IMG/VR virus record: IMGVR_UViG_3300035660_001479
Span: 1 to 46,080 of that record
Strand: one strand, 5' to 3'
Source: a virus
DNA: 46,080 bases
Below are positions 22,697 to 31,238 of the stretch, one piece after another. The notes below the pieces were generated by a model that was given only the letters and a program-made list of their open reading frames with translations, ran no database searches and was not told the DNA's origin. A program made the translations under genes and the position numbers. Each line of letters starts with the position of its first letter. Positions within the stretch are counted from its first letter, which is position 1.

Positions 22697-24438
22697 ACGC
22701 CCGGAAGGCAGCCATCGGCGCGATTGAGATCGCCGCCCGGTCGCCGGGCTGGCTGCTTTCTTCGCTGGGCGGGCTGGCCGGGAGGCTGGTGGGCGGATTT
22801 CTGTCCAGCATCTCCGGCGGATTCAGCGGCGGATACTGGGGCGCTTACCACGACGCGGCCCGCCGCGACTCCACGACCGCGGACTGGCGGGCGAGGCTCT
22901 CCAGCGCCGACGCGGCCATCGTCGAGGACCTCGACGTGATGCTCGCGCGGAGCCGCCTGGAGATCGCCAACAACGGCTATGCCGCGTCCATCCAGGGGGG
23001 CTACCGGCGGTATGTCGTCGGCGGAGGGATAACGGCACGGTCCGCGGCACGCCACCCCGAGACGGGCGAGATGCTGAAAACCTACAACGCCCAGCTCGAC
23101 GCGATCTGGGAGGAATGGTTCTGGGAGTCGGCCCTCTGCGATGGCGAGGCGACCAAGACCATGCCGGAAAAACAACAGTTGTGGATGAACGAGTTGGTCG
23201 GCGCCGGCGGGGTCTTCGTCCTGCGAAATTACCTGCCCGCCGCCGACGGCGTCGGGTTGGCGCTCCAGGAGATCGAGTACGAGCAGCGGGACACGGTGAC
23301 GAGCGAATACCAGGGGAGGGCCGTCCGCGGCGGCGTGGAAACCGACGTCTACGGTCGCCCGGTCGCCTACCACCTCTACGAGGCGGGCCACCCGCTGGAT
23401 GATCTGGGGACCAAAGCCACGCGGGTCGAGGCAAGCCGATGCTGCCACGTCTACCGCCAGGACCGCGTGCGCCAGCGGATCGGGGCGCCCTGGATGCGGC
23501 CGGTCCTGGCACGCCTGCGCCAGCTTGCGATGTACGAGGCCTATACGATGATCCAGGCGAGGACGCGGGCGGCCTATCCCGGGTTCATCAAGCAACAGGC
23601 CGGCAGCGTGCCGATGACGCCGGCGGTGGTGGCAAGGCAGTTTTCGGCGTCCCAGGCGGCGGGCGCGGCGGCGATTTCGGACGCGGGTGAGTTGCGGATC
23701 AATATCGCCCCCGGCGTGATCCCGGTCCTCAAACCGGGGCAGGAGCCGTACTTTCCGACGCCATCGGTGCCGGACTCGATGTTCCCCGCGTTTGTGCTGG
23801 ACCAACTCAAGGGCATATCGGCCGGGTGCGGACTGGACATCGCCACCGTCGCCCGCTGGTACGCCGACGGGAACTTCTCCAGCCAGCGCCAGGGGAAACT
23901 CGACATCTGGGCGGAGGTGGACTGGATACAGGACCTGCTCTTTGTCCACAAGATCATGCGGAGGGTCCGGCGGCAGGTGATCGAGATCGCGATCGCCGAG
24001 GGCCGGCTGGCGGCGACCGGGTACCGGGAATCGGACCGCTGGCGGCGGGCCTATCTGATGACCAACTGGCAGGGGCCCCCGAAACAATCGGTTGATGAGA
24101 TCAAGGACGAGGCGGCGTGGGACATGCGGTTCAAGAGCCTCCGGGCTAGCCCGATGGAGTACTGCAACGAGCGGGGCAAGGACCCGCGCGACGTGCTGAG
24201 CGAATGGCGGGAGTTCGTCGAAATGGCCCGCGACGACTACGGCCTGGGCGACCTGCTCCAACGCTATTTCGGCACTGACGTCGCCAACAGGCCGCGGGAG
24301 GGCCAGCGCCCTCCAGGCGCGCCGGGCGGGGATGACGGCGGCGATGGGGGCGGCATGAGCGGCCTCGTCGCCCGCCAGGCAGTCCTGCAATCGCTGCTGG
24401 AGGAGGACCCCCCCATTAGGAGCAGGCAATGGCCATAA
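22693..24438 (+). CDS. Portal protein, lambda family
   Basis: 581 residues from ATG 22693 (ATGA overlap; a GTG at 22687 is also in frame). Forms the dodecameric ring at the capsid vertex through which DNA passes. Family landmarks: YRRYVVGGGIT near 100, a W.EWFWESALCDGEA stretch, LWMNELVGAGGVFVLR, and LQEIEYEQRD. In the C-terminal half, IKQQAGSVPM, then YFPTPSVPDSMFPAFV, and DLIQ-type helices follow. A low-complexity Gly/Asp tail ends the protein. The long minus-strand open frame over this gene is a shadow. Confidence 0.85.
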   Translation: MNARKAAIGAIEIAARSPGWLLSSLGGLAGRLVGGFLSSISGGFSGGYWGAYHDAARRDSTTADWRARLSSADAAIVEDLDVMLARSRLEIANNGYAASIQGGYRRYVVGGGITARSAARHPETGEMLKTYNAQLDAIWEEWFWESALCDGEATKTMPEKQQLWMNELVGAGGVFVLRNYLPAADGVGLALQEIEYEQRDTVTSEYQGRAVRGGVETDVYGRPVAYHLYEAGHPLDDLGTKATRVEASRCCHVYRQDRVRQRIGAPWMRPVLARLRQLAMYEAYTMIQARTRAAYPGFIKQQAGSVPMTPAVVARQFSASQAAGAAAISDAGELRINIAPGVIPVLKPGQEPYFPTPSVPDSMFPAFVLDQLKGISAGCGLDIATVARWYADGNFSSQRQGKLDIWAEVDWIQDLLFVHKIMRRVRRQVIEIAIAEGRLAATGYRESDRWRRAYLMTNWQGPPKQSVDEIKDEAAWDMRFKSLRASPMEYCNERGKDPRDVLSEWREFVEMARDDYGLGDLLQRYFGTDVANRPREGQRPPGAPGGDDGGDGGGMSGLVARQAVLQSLLEEDPPIRSRQWP

Positions 24439-27089
24439 GGCACAACAGCAAGATCGCCGACCGGGAACCGGCCTGGGGCGACGTGGACAAGGGCAGACTG
24501 CCGCGGGCGGCGTTCGCTGATGCGGGCGAGCCCGCCAGCAAAAGCACCTGGGGCTACCCGCACCACTGGGTCGCCGACGGCGGCGACCTGGACGAGGACG
24601 GGATCTACACGACCGGGACAATGTACCTCCACCGCGGCGGCCTTAATGCCGCCTGGAGCGCCGCCCAGGGCGGCAGATCTGGCGAGAAGGCCTCGGCGGC
24701 CGTGATCAGCCATCTCCAGGCCCACAGGCGGGCCGTCGGGGCCGAGAGCGACTCGGACGGCAAGGATCGCCGCGAGACATTCCTGGTGCAGTCGATGGCG
24801 GCGGGAGGCGGCATCGAGGTCCAGGACGAGGGCGGGGAACTGGGCGGCGGGATGATTGGAAACGTCGCCGTCCTGACCGCCGGGATGGCCTACCCGGCAA
24901 CCGGCGAGCCGTTCGAGGTTGATGACGTGATGCTGGACCAGGTCGCGGTGTCGATCAACGCCGCCGCCGGCGGCGTGAAGTGCCGCATCAGCCACCCGGA
25001 ACTGGGCGGCGGGCTGGGCGAATACCTGGATTCCATCTTCTACCTGGTGGGCCGGTGCCGGGATGCGCGGATCAGCGGCAACCAGGTGCGGGCGGATGTG
25101 CACCTGGGCGCTTACGCAGACGACGGCCCCCAGGGACCGGCCGGGACATACCTGCGCGGGATCGCCCGGCGCGACCCGGCGGCGATCGGCATGTCGCTGC
25201 GGTACATACCCGCCCCGTACGTGGAGCGCGAAGGCCGCTCTCCGATAGGGCGGGTGGCGATGCTGACGGCGTGCGATTTCGTGGGCACCCCGGGCGGCAA
25301 CCCGGCGGGATTGCTCGCGGGCAAACAAGGCAAACAATGCGTCGGCGATGGATCGCCGGCCGAAACTTTTTGGCATTCGGACTCTGACGGAGAAACGGAC
25401 ATGAACAAGCGACAACGGAAGTACCTGCAACAGATCGGCCTGGTGGCCGGCGCCGATGAAACGCAGGTGGAGAAGTTCCTGGCCGGACTGAGCCAGGAAC
25501 AGAAAGAGATCTACGACGCCCTGGCCGGCAAGGGCGAGGAGGCCAGGAAGGCCCCCGACCCCGGCGAATTGTCGGGCGAGCGGGCGAAGCCGGCCGCTTC
25601 GATCCCTCCTGCCGCCGGCGGCGAGCAGATCAGCGACGAGACGCGGCGGCGGATCGGCGAGCAGGCCCTGGAGGCCGACCGGAAACGCCGCCAGGAAATC
25701 GTGGCGCTCGCCAAGGCGAGCGACCTGCCCGAGGAATGGGCGGCCGGGCTGGCCGACCGAGGCGTCAGCGTCGCCCACGCCCGCGAACTGGTCGAGATGG
25801 CTCGGACCATGCGGCCGTTGCACGCGGCGGCCGGCACCGACGGCGTGCGGGTCGGCGAGGACCGCAACCTGGCAAGCCTGTCTGCGGCGATGGAGGACGC
25901 GATCTGCCTGCGGGCGGGCGCGCCGCTCCTGGAGATGCGGGGAGAGGAGATCATCCGCGATGACGCCGGGCGACCCAAGGCCCGCGCGCCCCACGAGCGG
26001 GCGCTGAGGTTCCGCGGGCTGTCCATTGGGGACATGGCCCGCGAGTACCTGTCCAGCATGGGCGTGCCCGACGCGCGGATGCTGGGCATCGACCAGGCGG
26101 TGAAACTGGCGATGGACCGCCGGGCGCAGATACAACTCGGCGTGCCGGTGGCCCTGGCCATGGGGACGAGCGACTTCACGTCGATCCTGTCCAACACCGT
26201 GGGCAAGAGCCTGCGGGCGTTCTACGAGCTCGCGCCCATCACCTGGCCGGTCTTCTGCCAGCGCGAGACCAACCCCGATTTCAAGGTCCGGGTGATCGCG
26301 GCCCTGTCGGAGGCGCCGTCACTCGTACTCAAGGAAGAGGGCGGGGAGGTGCGTTACGCGCAGTTCAGCGACAACGGGCGAAACGTCCAGGTTGCCACCT
26401 TCTCCCGTGGCGTGCGGCTGACCCGCGAGGCGATGGTCAACGACGATCTGGGCGCGTTCCGGTCGATCCCGATGCTGTTCGGGCGGCGATCGCGGGACAA
26501 GGAGGACGATGTGGTCTACGCCCTCCTCAACGCCAACGGGACGATCGACGGCGGGCTGCTCTTCAACGCCACTGCGATCACGACCCCCGGCGGCCACGCC
26601 AACCTGGCGACCTCCGCCCACGCCCCCGACGTGACGCGGCTCGACGCGGCCTACGCGGCCATGGGCGTGCAGCGCGGGATGCTTTCGACGGTCGAGGGCG
26701 ACGACGGCCCGGCGTTCCTCAACATCACGCCGACGGTGATGCTCGTGCCCCACGCCCTGCGCGGCACGGCCGAGGCCCTCATCAACGTCAAGGACCTGGT
26801 CCAGCCCAACCGCTACAAGGGCAACTTGGCGATCGTGCCAAACGCGCGGCTCGACGCCGCCAGCGCGGCCGCGTGGTACCTGGTAGCCCCGCTGACGCCG
26901 CCCGCCGAACTGGCGGGGGCGCCGATGGGCGTCGACACGATCGCCGTCTGCTTCCTCGAGAGCCAGCAGTCGCCTGTTGTCCGCAATGAGCAGGACTTCG
27001 CCACGCTCGATATCAAGATCGCCTGCGAACATATCGTGGCGGCCTACGTCATCGACTGGCGAGGCCTGTACATGAACGCCGGCGTCTGA
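24429..27089 (+). CDS. Prohead protease-scaffold-major capsid fusion protein
   Basis: 886 residues. The N-terminal part (about 1-310) has WGDVDKGRLPRAAFADAG, WGYPHHWVAD and GVKCRISHPELGGGLG, then RGIARRDPAAIGMSLRY, patterns of phage prohead proteases. A charged helical scaffold-like zone follows (about 325-480). The last 400 residues look like a HK97-fold coat protein: DFTSILSNTVGKSLRAFYEL, FKVRVIAALSEAPSL, GVRLTREAMVNDDLGAF, then SRDKEDDVVYALLNANG. An in-frame ATG at 25401 (residue 325) with GGAG upstream could start a separate scaffold-capsid product, like nested Nu3 in lambda gpC. No stop separates the parts, so cleavage by the protease domain is expected. Confidence 0.8.
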   Translation: MAIRHNSKIADREPAWGDVDKGRLPRAAFADAGEPASKSTWGYPHHWVADGGDLDEDGIYTTGTMYLHRGGLNAAWSAAQGGRSGEKASAAVISHLQAHRRAVGAESDSDGKDRRETFLVQSMAAGGGIEVQDEGGELGGGMIGNVAVLTAGMAYPATGEPFEVDDVMLDQVAVSINAAAGGVKCRISHPELGGGLGEYLDSIFYLVGRCRDARISGNQVRADVHLGAYADDGPQGPAGTYLRGIARRDPAAIGMSLRYIPAPYVEREGRSPIGRVAMLTACDFVGTPGGNPAGLLAGKQGKQCVGDGSPAETFWHSDSDGETDMNKRQRKYLQQIGLVAGADETQVEKFLAGLSQEQKEIYDALAGKGEEARKAPDPGELSGERAKPAASIPPAAGGEQISDETRRRIGEQALEADRKRRQEIVALAKASDLPEEWAAGLADRGVSVAHARELVEMARTMRPLHAAAGTDGVRVGEDRNLASLSAAMEDAICLRAGAPLLEMRGEEIIRDDAGRPKARAPHERALRFRGLSIGDMAREYLSSMGVPDARMLGIDQAVKLAMDRRAQIQLGVPVALAMGTSDFTSILSNTVGKSLRAFYELAPITWPVFCQRETNPDFKVRVIAALSEAPSLVLKEEGGEVRYAQFSDNGRNVQVATFSRGVRLTREAMVNDDLGAFRSIPMLFGRRSRDKEDDVVYALLNANGTIDGGLLFNATAITTPGGHANLATSAHAPDVTRLDAAYAAMGVQRGMLSTVEGDDGPAFLNITPTVMLVPHALRGTAEALINVKDLVQPNRYKGNLAIVPNARLDAASAAAWYLVAPLTPPAELAGAPMGVDTIAVCFLESQQSPVVRNEQDFATLDIKIACEHIVAAYVIDWRGLYMNAGV

Positions 27090-27117
27090 CCCGGGCGAGG
27101 CGAGTGATTGAAACCTT

Positions 27118-27148
27118 CGGGGCCGCGCGGCCCGCCCCGGTGGCCCCG
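27118..27148 (+). terminator. GC hairpin after the capsid gene
   Basis: CGGGGCC and GGCCCCG can pair over a 17-base interval that itself contains the palindrome GGCCGCGCGGCC. It lies in the 165-base gap between capsid and decoration genes. No T tract. A faint relic of the prophage palindrome (GCGTTGACGGCGGGCG) follows near 27190. Confidence 0.35.
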
Positions 27149-27254
27149 GAGCGACTTACGACGCACGACAGGGGCGGCGCCACCCGCAGGCGTTGACGGC
27201 GGGCGCGAGACGGGCCGCGAGATGCCCGGAAAAGCGCAGGTTGGAGAATCGAAA

Positions 27255-28334
27255 ATGAGCAGCACATTCAGAGGCGAAGGCAAACGGGTACGTTACTACA
27301 ACGCCGGCGGGACCACCATCGCCGGCGGCACGGTCGTGGAACTCAACGCCATGATCGGCGTGGTCGTCGCCGACATCCCCACACTCTCCTGGGGGACGCT
27401 CGAGGTGGAGGGCGAGCACGAGCTGGCCGCCACCAGCGGCGACACGTGGGCAGTCGGCGACATCCTGTACTGGAACGCCGGCACGGACAAGCTGACCAGC
27501 ACGGCCCAGGCGCTCCTGGCGGGCCACGCCACGCGGGCCAAGGCGGGCGGCCAGGCGACGAACACCGTCAAGCTCGGCCGGACGGTCCTCAACGCGTCGA
27601 TCGCGGATGCGCTCGTGGCCAACTCCATCAGCGGCGGCGACTCCAGCCTGGGCATCGATGGGTTGGCTGCCGCTCAAGGCGGGGCGGTCCCGATTAAGGG
27701 CGGCACGAGTGCGACGGCCGGCAACGCCGGCGGCGCCGCCAGTCTGACCGGCGGCACGCCCGGCGCTACGGGCGTCGGCGGCGCGGCAAGCGTCGTGGGC
27801 GGCATCGGCGGGGCGACCTCTGGCACGGGCGGCGCGGCCACCGTGGCCGGCGGGGCAGGGACCAACGGCAACGCCAACGGCGGCGCGGCCAGCCTGCTGG
27901 GCGGCAACGCCCACGGGTCCGGCACGGACGGCGTGGCCAATGTCGGGACCTCCAACACCTCCGCCGTCAACGTCGCGGCCGCCAGCATCCCGACCAATAT
28001 CGGCGGGCCGATCACGGCAGGCGTCGGGGCATCGACCGCGGCACTGGGCAGCACCTACGCCGACGCGGCGGCCCTGCCGGCGGGAACAGGGACCGTCTAT
28101 CCGACCACGGACGCCAACGATACCAAGGGCGTCATCATCGACGCGGCGGACCAGGTGACGGGCCGGATGCTCCTCATCGGCAACGGCGTCAGCAACAAGA
28201 TCCTGAAGGCCTACGGGCCTTCGGGCGCCGTCATCAACGGCGCGGCGGCCAACGCGGCCTTCTCATCGGCCAGCGGCAAGGGCGTCATCGCCGTCTGCCT
28301 GTCGGGCGCCGGCAATACCTGGCTGATGTGGTGA
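27255..28334 (+). CDS. Capsid decoration-type protein (DUF2190-like) with glycine-rich repeat
   Basis: 359 residues. The first 110 follow the DUF2190 pattern (RVRYYNAGGTTIAGGTVVEL, IGVVVADIP, GDTWAVGDILYWNAGTDKL), small beta proteins that coat phage capsids. Residues about 145-240 are a Gly/Ala/Thr repeat with recurring GGAAS, GGATS and GGAAT units, as in flexible fibre shafts. The C-terminal 100 residues (KGVIIDAADQVTGRMLLIGN) form another small domain seen at the ends of virion surface proteins. It sits right after the capsid gene. The start after GGAGAATCGAAA is chosen over upstream frames with poor sequence. Confidence 0.7.
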   Translation: MSSTFRGEGKRVRYYNAGGTTIAGGTVVELNAMIGVVVADIPTLSWGTLEVEGEHELAATSGDTWAVGDILYWNAGTDKLTSTAQALLAGHATRAKAGGQATNTVKLGRTVLNASIADALVANSISGGDSSLGIDGLAAAQGGAVPIKGGTSATAGNAGGAASLTGGTPGATGVGGAASVVGGIGGATSGTGGAATVAGGAGTNGNANGGAASLLGGNAHGSGTDGVANVGTSNTSAVNVAAASIPTNIGGPITAGVGASTAALGSTYADAAALPAGTGTVYPTTDANDTKGVIIDAADQVTGRMLLIGNGVSNKILKAYGPSGAVINGAAANAAFSSASGKGVIAVCLSGAGNTWLMW

Positions 28335-28348
28335 GTTCGAAGAGACGC

Positions 28349-28378
28349 GGCGTCCGGGATCGGAGTCCCCCGGACGCC
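28349..28378 (+). terminator. Intergenic hairpin after the decoration gene
   Basis: Perfect 10-bp stem (GGCGTCCGGG / CCCGGACGCC) with a 10-base loop, 15 bases after the stop. No T run, so a weak terminator or processing site. Confidence 0.5.
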
Positions 28379-28400
28379 GAGATGGAAAAGAGGCCCCAGC

Positions 28401-28425
28401 GCCCTTGACGGCCAGCGTCAAGGGC
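28401..28425 (+). repeat. Prophage palindrome, copy 6
   Basis: Perfect arms around CGGCCAGCG, then AGGCC. Noncoding, between a hairpin and the next gene. Flanking GAGGCC and GGCCTC could extend pairing. Confidence 0.85.
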
Positions 28426-28503
28426 AGGCCTCGCCACTGGGCCGGAGGTCGGGCGGAACGGAAGCCGCCCGGCCCGAAGCCCCTGAATGGAGCAGGAACA
28501 GAA

Positions 28504-29073
28504 ATGGGCAAACTGAACAAAAGCACGAGCTTGATCACGCTGGCGGCGCTGACCGTCTTCTGCCTGATGGCGATCCTGCTGTTCTGGTCGTGCGGGTGCA
28601 TGAACCCGCCTGCCCACACGCTGTACGTGGATGCCAAAGGCCAGACCGTCGATCCGTGGCTGTCCGGCGTGAAGGCCGACGCCCTGGCGTGGGACCGCAA
28701 CGGCGACGGCATCCCCGACCACGACGCCAACGGCCACGTGGCAGTCGTCAGCGGGAGCGAGGGCTACAGGACGGCGGAGATCATCGACGAGGCGGCGCCG
28801 TCGGCGTTGGGCGTGGTCGGGTCGCTTCTGGGCGCGACGGGGGCGGGGGCCGTGCTGGTCGGCCTGGGCGCGGCCTGGAAACTCGCGCGCTTCGGGCGGA
28901 TCTTCATGAATACCGTCATGTGCGTCCAACAGGCCAGACTCGCCCTGAAGAACAGCGACAACGCGGCGGCCCTTGCCATCGTGGACGAGGCGCTGTCCAA
29001 ACAACTGCCGGAGACGATCGCCAAGGTGGCCGAGATCAAGGAAAAATGCTTCGCGCCCCCGGTGACGTCGTGA
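28504..29073 (+). CDS. Membrane protein of unknown function
   Basis: 189 residues. A hydrophobic N-terminal segment (SLITLAALTVFCLMAILLFW, about 9-28) precedes SCGC and could be a membrane anchor or a lipoprotein signal. A second hydrophobic Gly/Ala stretch lies near 98-122. Between them, DRNGDGIPDHDANGH looks like a calcium-binding loop. The C-terminal 60 residues are helical. Could be part of the lysis set with the two genes that follow, but no family was recognised. Confidence 0.55.
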   Translation: MGKLNKSTSLITLAALTVFCLMAILLFWSCGCMNPPAHTLYVDAKGQTVDPWLSGVKADALAWDRNGDGIPDHDANGHVAVVSGSEGYRTAEIIDEAAPSALGVVGSLLGATGAGAVLVGLGAAWKLARFGRIFMNTVMCVQQARLALKNSDNAAALAIVDEALSKQLPETIAKVAEIKEKCFAPPVTS

Positions 29074-29372
29074 GAAGCGCGGGCGGGACGCCCGCGCCAT
29101 CAGGACACCAGGACGTGACGGACGAGGACTGGACAAGGCGGTTCGATGAGTACTGCCGCCAACGGCGGCTGGACGAGGATTCAATCGGCCGGGTGCGGCG
29201 GAGCCAGTTCCACGACATCGCCCGCGCGCAATTCCTGTGTGGCGCCAGCGAACGGGTTGTGGCGGCGTTACTGGAGCGGGCGGAGATCGAGTGCGAGCAA
29301 GCCCTTGCCGCAGACCGCCAACGGCAAGACGAGGCGGCGAGGGCGGGGTCGAGGGGCGGCGATGGCCAATAG
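29046..29372 (+). CDS. Small helical phage protein of unknown function
   Basis: 108 residues. The start at 29046 has AAGGA upstream; GTG 29070 at the preceding stop is an alternative. Helical and charged (WTRRFDEYCRQRRLDEDS, then ERVVAALLERAEIECEQAL). Overlaps both neighbours, so it belongs to a tightly packed unit between decoration and connector genes. Confidence 0.5.
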   Translation: MLRAPGDVVRSAGGTPAPSGHQDVTDEDWTRRFDEYCRQRRLDEDSIGRVRRSQFHDIARAQFLCGASERVVAALLERAEIECEQALAADRQRQDEAARAGSRGGDGQ

Positions 29373-29712
29373 TGGAAAAGTGATCTTCTGGGAGGGCGTG
29401 AAACTGGCCCTGCCGGTGGCCTGCGTGATCGCGGCGACGGCGGTCTCATTCCAGGCCGTGCGTTCGGCGACGGCCGACAACGCCGCCTCGATCGGCGAAC
29501 GCCGCGAGGAAATAAGGGCGGTGGCGGCGGAAACGGAGCGGATCAAGGGGATAGTGAACAGCCAGCGGGAGGACCTTCTGCACCTGCTGGCGCAGCAGAA
29601 CGAGCGGACGATCCGCGAACTGAGCGCGATACGCGAGGAGCTTGCCGCCCTGCGCGAACGGATCGGGCCGGGTCGGGCGGGGCAGCGGGCAGGCTCGGAG
29701 GCGGCCCCATGA
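29362..29712 (+). CDS. Small membrane protein with coiled coil, spanin- or holin-like
   Basis: 116 residues: one transmembrane helix (VKLALPVACVIAATAVSF) followed by a long coiled coil (ERREEIRAVAAETERIKGIV, then QNERTIRELSAIREELAAL). This build is that of inner-membrane spanins or XhlA-type hemolysin proteins used in lysis. Overlaps the previous and next genes by a few bases. Sequence is too generic to decide. Confidence 0.5.
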   Translation: MANSGKVIFWEGVKLALPVACVIAATAVSFQAVRSATADNAASIGERREEIRAVAAETERIKGIVNSQREDLLHLLAQQNERTIRELSAIREELAALRERIGPGRAGQRAGSEAAP

Positions 29713-30083
29713 CCAGCGAGATCGAGACGAAACTGGAGGCCTGCCTGCCGACGATCTTCGCGGCGGCGGGGACCGCGGTGAACTACACCCCCGCCGGCGG
29801 GAGCGCCAAGCAGGTCCCGGCGCTCCTGGAACCGATGAGCGAACACCTCATCGAGGGCGATGAACGCCAGCGGGCGGTGCGGCGATTGATCGCGACCATC
29901 CGGCGCGATGCCGAGACGGGGATCGCCGAGCCGGCCCTGACAGACCAGATCGAAATTTCGGGGGAGACCTTCGCCGTGGAGGGCCTGCTGGAACGCACCG
30001 CCGGCACGGCGAGATTGGCATTGGTAGGAGTCGAGACGCGGATGATCCGGGACCCATCCGGGGCGATGAGAACGGGAAGGTGA
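29709..30083 (+). CDS. Head-tail joining protein
   Basis: 124 residues with a barrel-like pattern: AGTAVNYTPAGGSAKQVPAL, then IEISGETFAVEGLLERTAGT and RLALVGVETRMIRD. Size, the Y-x-P-gly pattern near residue 25 and position between head and tail genes fit FII-type connectors that accept the tail. ATGA overlap with the preceding gene. No search done. Confidence 0.6.
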   Translation: MTSEIETKLEACLPTIFAAAGTAVNYTPAGGSAKQVPALLEPMSEHLIEGDERQRAVRRLIATIRRDAETGIAEPALTDQIEISGETFAVEGLLERTAGTARLALVGVETRMIRDPSGAMRTGR

Positions 30084-30086
30084 TCC

Positions 30087-30617
30087 GTGACCGTCGAACC
30101 GACGGGACCGATCAGTCTGCCGATGGAACGGGCGGCGGCCCTCCTGGCGGCCTGCGACACGTGGCAGCTTGCCTGCGGGATCGACGAAGACGACCTGGGC
30201 GAGCCGGAATCCGTCGCCGCGGCCCGGGCGCACGTCTGGCTGGGAGAGTTCGATCAATCGGCCATGGATGCGGAAGAGCGGCTCGCGGCCAGACCGGTGG
30301 CCCTGGTCTACGCCGGCGTAAGTTCGGCAAGCTCCCGCGTGGCCTCGCCCAACACGTGGGCCGATTCCGGCGGGCTGGCGATGGTGATATCCGCCCTGCC
30401 GGCCGGAGACGACCGCGGGGAGAACTACGTGAGTTTCACGAATTTCCTTGGGGACCTCATCAGCGAGATGAGGGCGCTGTCGGGCACGGCCGGATACCTG
30501 AACGTGACGGCGATCGAGCGGATAGCGGGGCCGACGAGACCCGAGGCCGAGGCGGTCGCCGCCGGGGAGATGGATGAGCTCCAGGCCAAGCTCGAATTGA
30601 CCTGGCAGGACGCCTGA
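30087..30617 (+). CDS. Tail completion/minor tail protein
   Basis: 176 residues starting at GTG 30087. Helical N-terminus (PMERAAALLAACDTWQ), a strand-rich centre (PVALVYAGVSSASSR, MVISALPAGDD) and a last line ELQAKLELTWQDA as often seen in tail-completion proteins that cap the tail tube. Follows the joining protein by three bases. The exact lambda equivalent (Z or U) is uncertain. Confidence 0.5.
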   Translation: MTVEPTGPISLPMERAAALLAACDTWQLACGIDEDDLGEPESVAAARAHVWLGEFDQSAMDAEERLAARPVALVYAGVSSASSRVASPNTWADSGGLAMVISALPAGDDRGENYVSFTNFLGDLISEMRALSGTAGYLNVTAIERIAGPTRPEAEAVAAGEMDELQAKLELTWQDA

Positions 30618-30618
30618 G

Positions 30619-31185
30619 ATGTTGTTCGTCAAGATCAGATACCGCGGGGCGGGCGATATGAGGCTGGTGGGCCGGGTCTGGAATGACATCGTGAATGAGG
30701 CGATGGCCGTGGCAATCCTGTATTGGCACCGTATGCTCCTGCCTATCCACTTCACCACCCGCGGGGCGACCATGTACGGCTATCAACGCCGAAGACCATA
30801 CAAGGTCCGAAGCAGGCGCGAGGCCAGCGGTTATAGGGAGATCCCGTACGAAACCTACAAGTTCAAGCGGCTCGGCCATTCATACCCGCTGGTCTGGAGC
30901 GGGACGATGCGGAGCATGCTCACTCCCGGGATCAGACTGACCCCGGCGGCCAACAAGGCCAAGATCGCCGGCCACATGCGAGGGCCGGACTATCTCCGCC
31001 CGCCGGGCAGGCCCGCCCTGATCCGCAGAGGGCGGTTGGCCCAGCGGATGCCGGACATGGGCAGCGAGCTGCTCGCCACCACCGGCGCGGAGCGCGAGAC
31101 GCTGAAACGGATCGTGGCGACCGAGACGCGGCGGAGGCTGGCGACGCTGTCGGCCGTGCGGACGATCGCCATCGGGGCGGCGTAA
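30619..31185 (+). CDS. Basic tail-region structural protein
   Basis: 188 residues, strongly basic (YQRRRPYKVRSRREASGYRE), with FKRLGHSYPLVWSGTMRSML in the centre. That resembles Z/gp10-like tail-completion proteins that read out mounted tail pieces. Position between the previous minor tail gene and the tube gene agrees. Assignment is by position and general pattern. Confidence 0.5.
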   Translation: MLFVKIRYRGAGDMRLVGRVWNDIVNEAMAVAILYWHRMLLPIHFTTRGATMYGYQRRRPYKVRSRREASGYREIPYETYKFKRLGHSYPLVWSGTMRSMLTPGIRLTPAANKAKIAGHMRGPDYLRPPGRPALIRRGRLAQRMPDMGSELLATTGAERETLKRIVATETRRRLATLSAVRTIAIGAA

Positions 31186-31201
31186 GGCAGAATAGAGACG
31201 A

Positions 31202-31226
31202 GCCGTTGACACCCGGTGTCAAGGGC
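31202..31226 (+). repeat. Prophage palindrome, copy 7
   Basis: GCCGTTGA (one mismatch), nine bases, TCAAGGGC. Its centre CACCCGGTG lengthens the stem to a 3-base loop. It ends 12 bases before the tail tube ATG, next to the ribosome site AAGGAG. Confidence 0.8.
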
Positions 31227-31238
31227 AAGGAGACGACA

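Noticed and set aside
22678-24621. Open frame of 647 codons on the minus strand over the portal gene
   Set aside because: Same reason: antisense shadow with unnatural composition.
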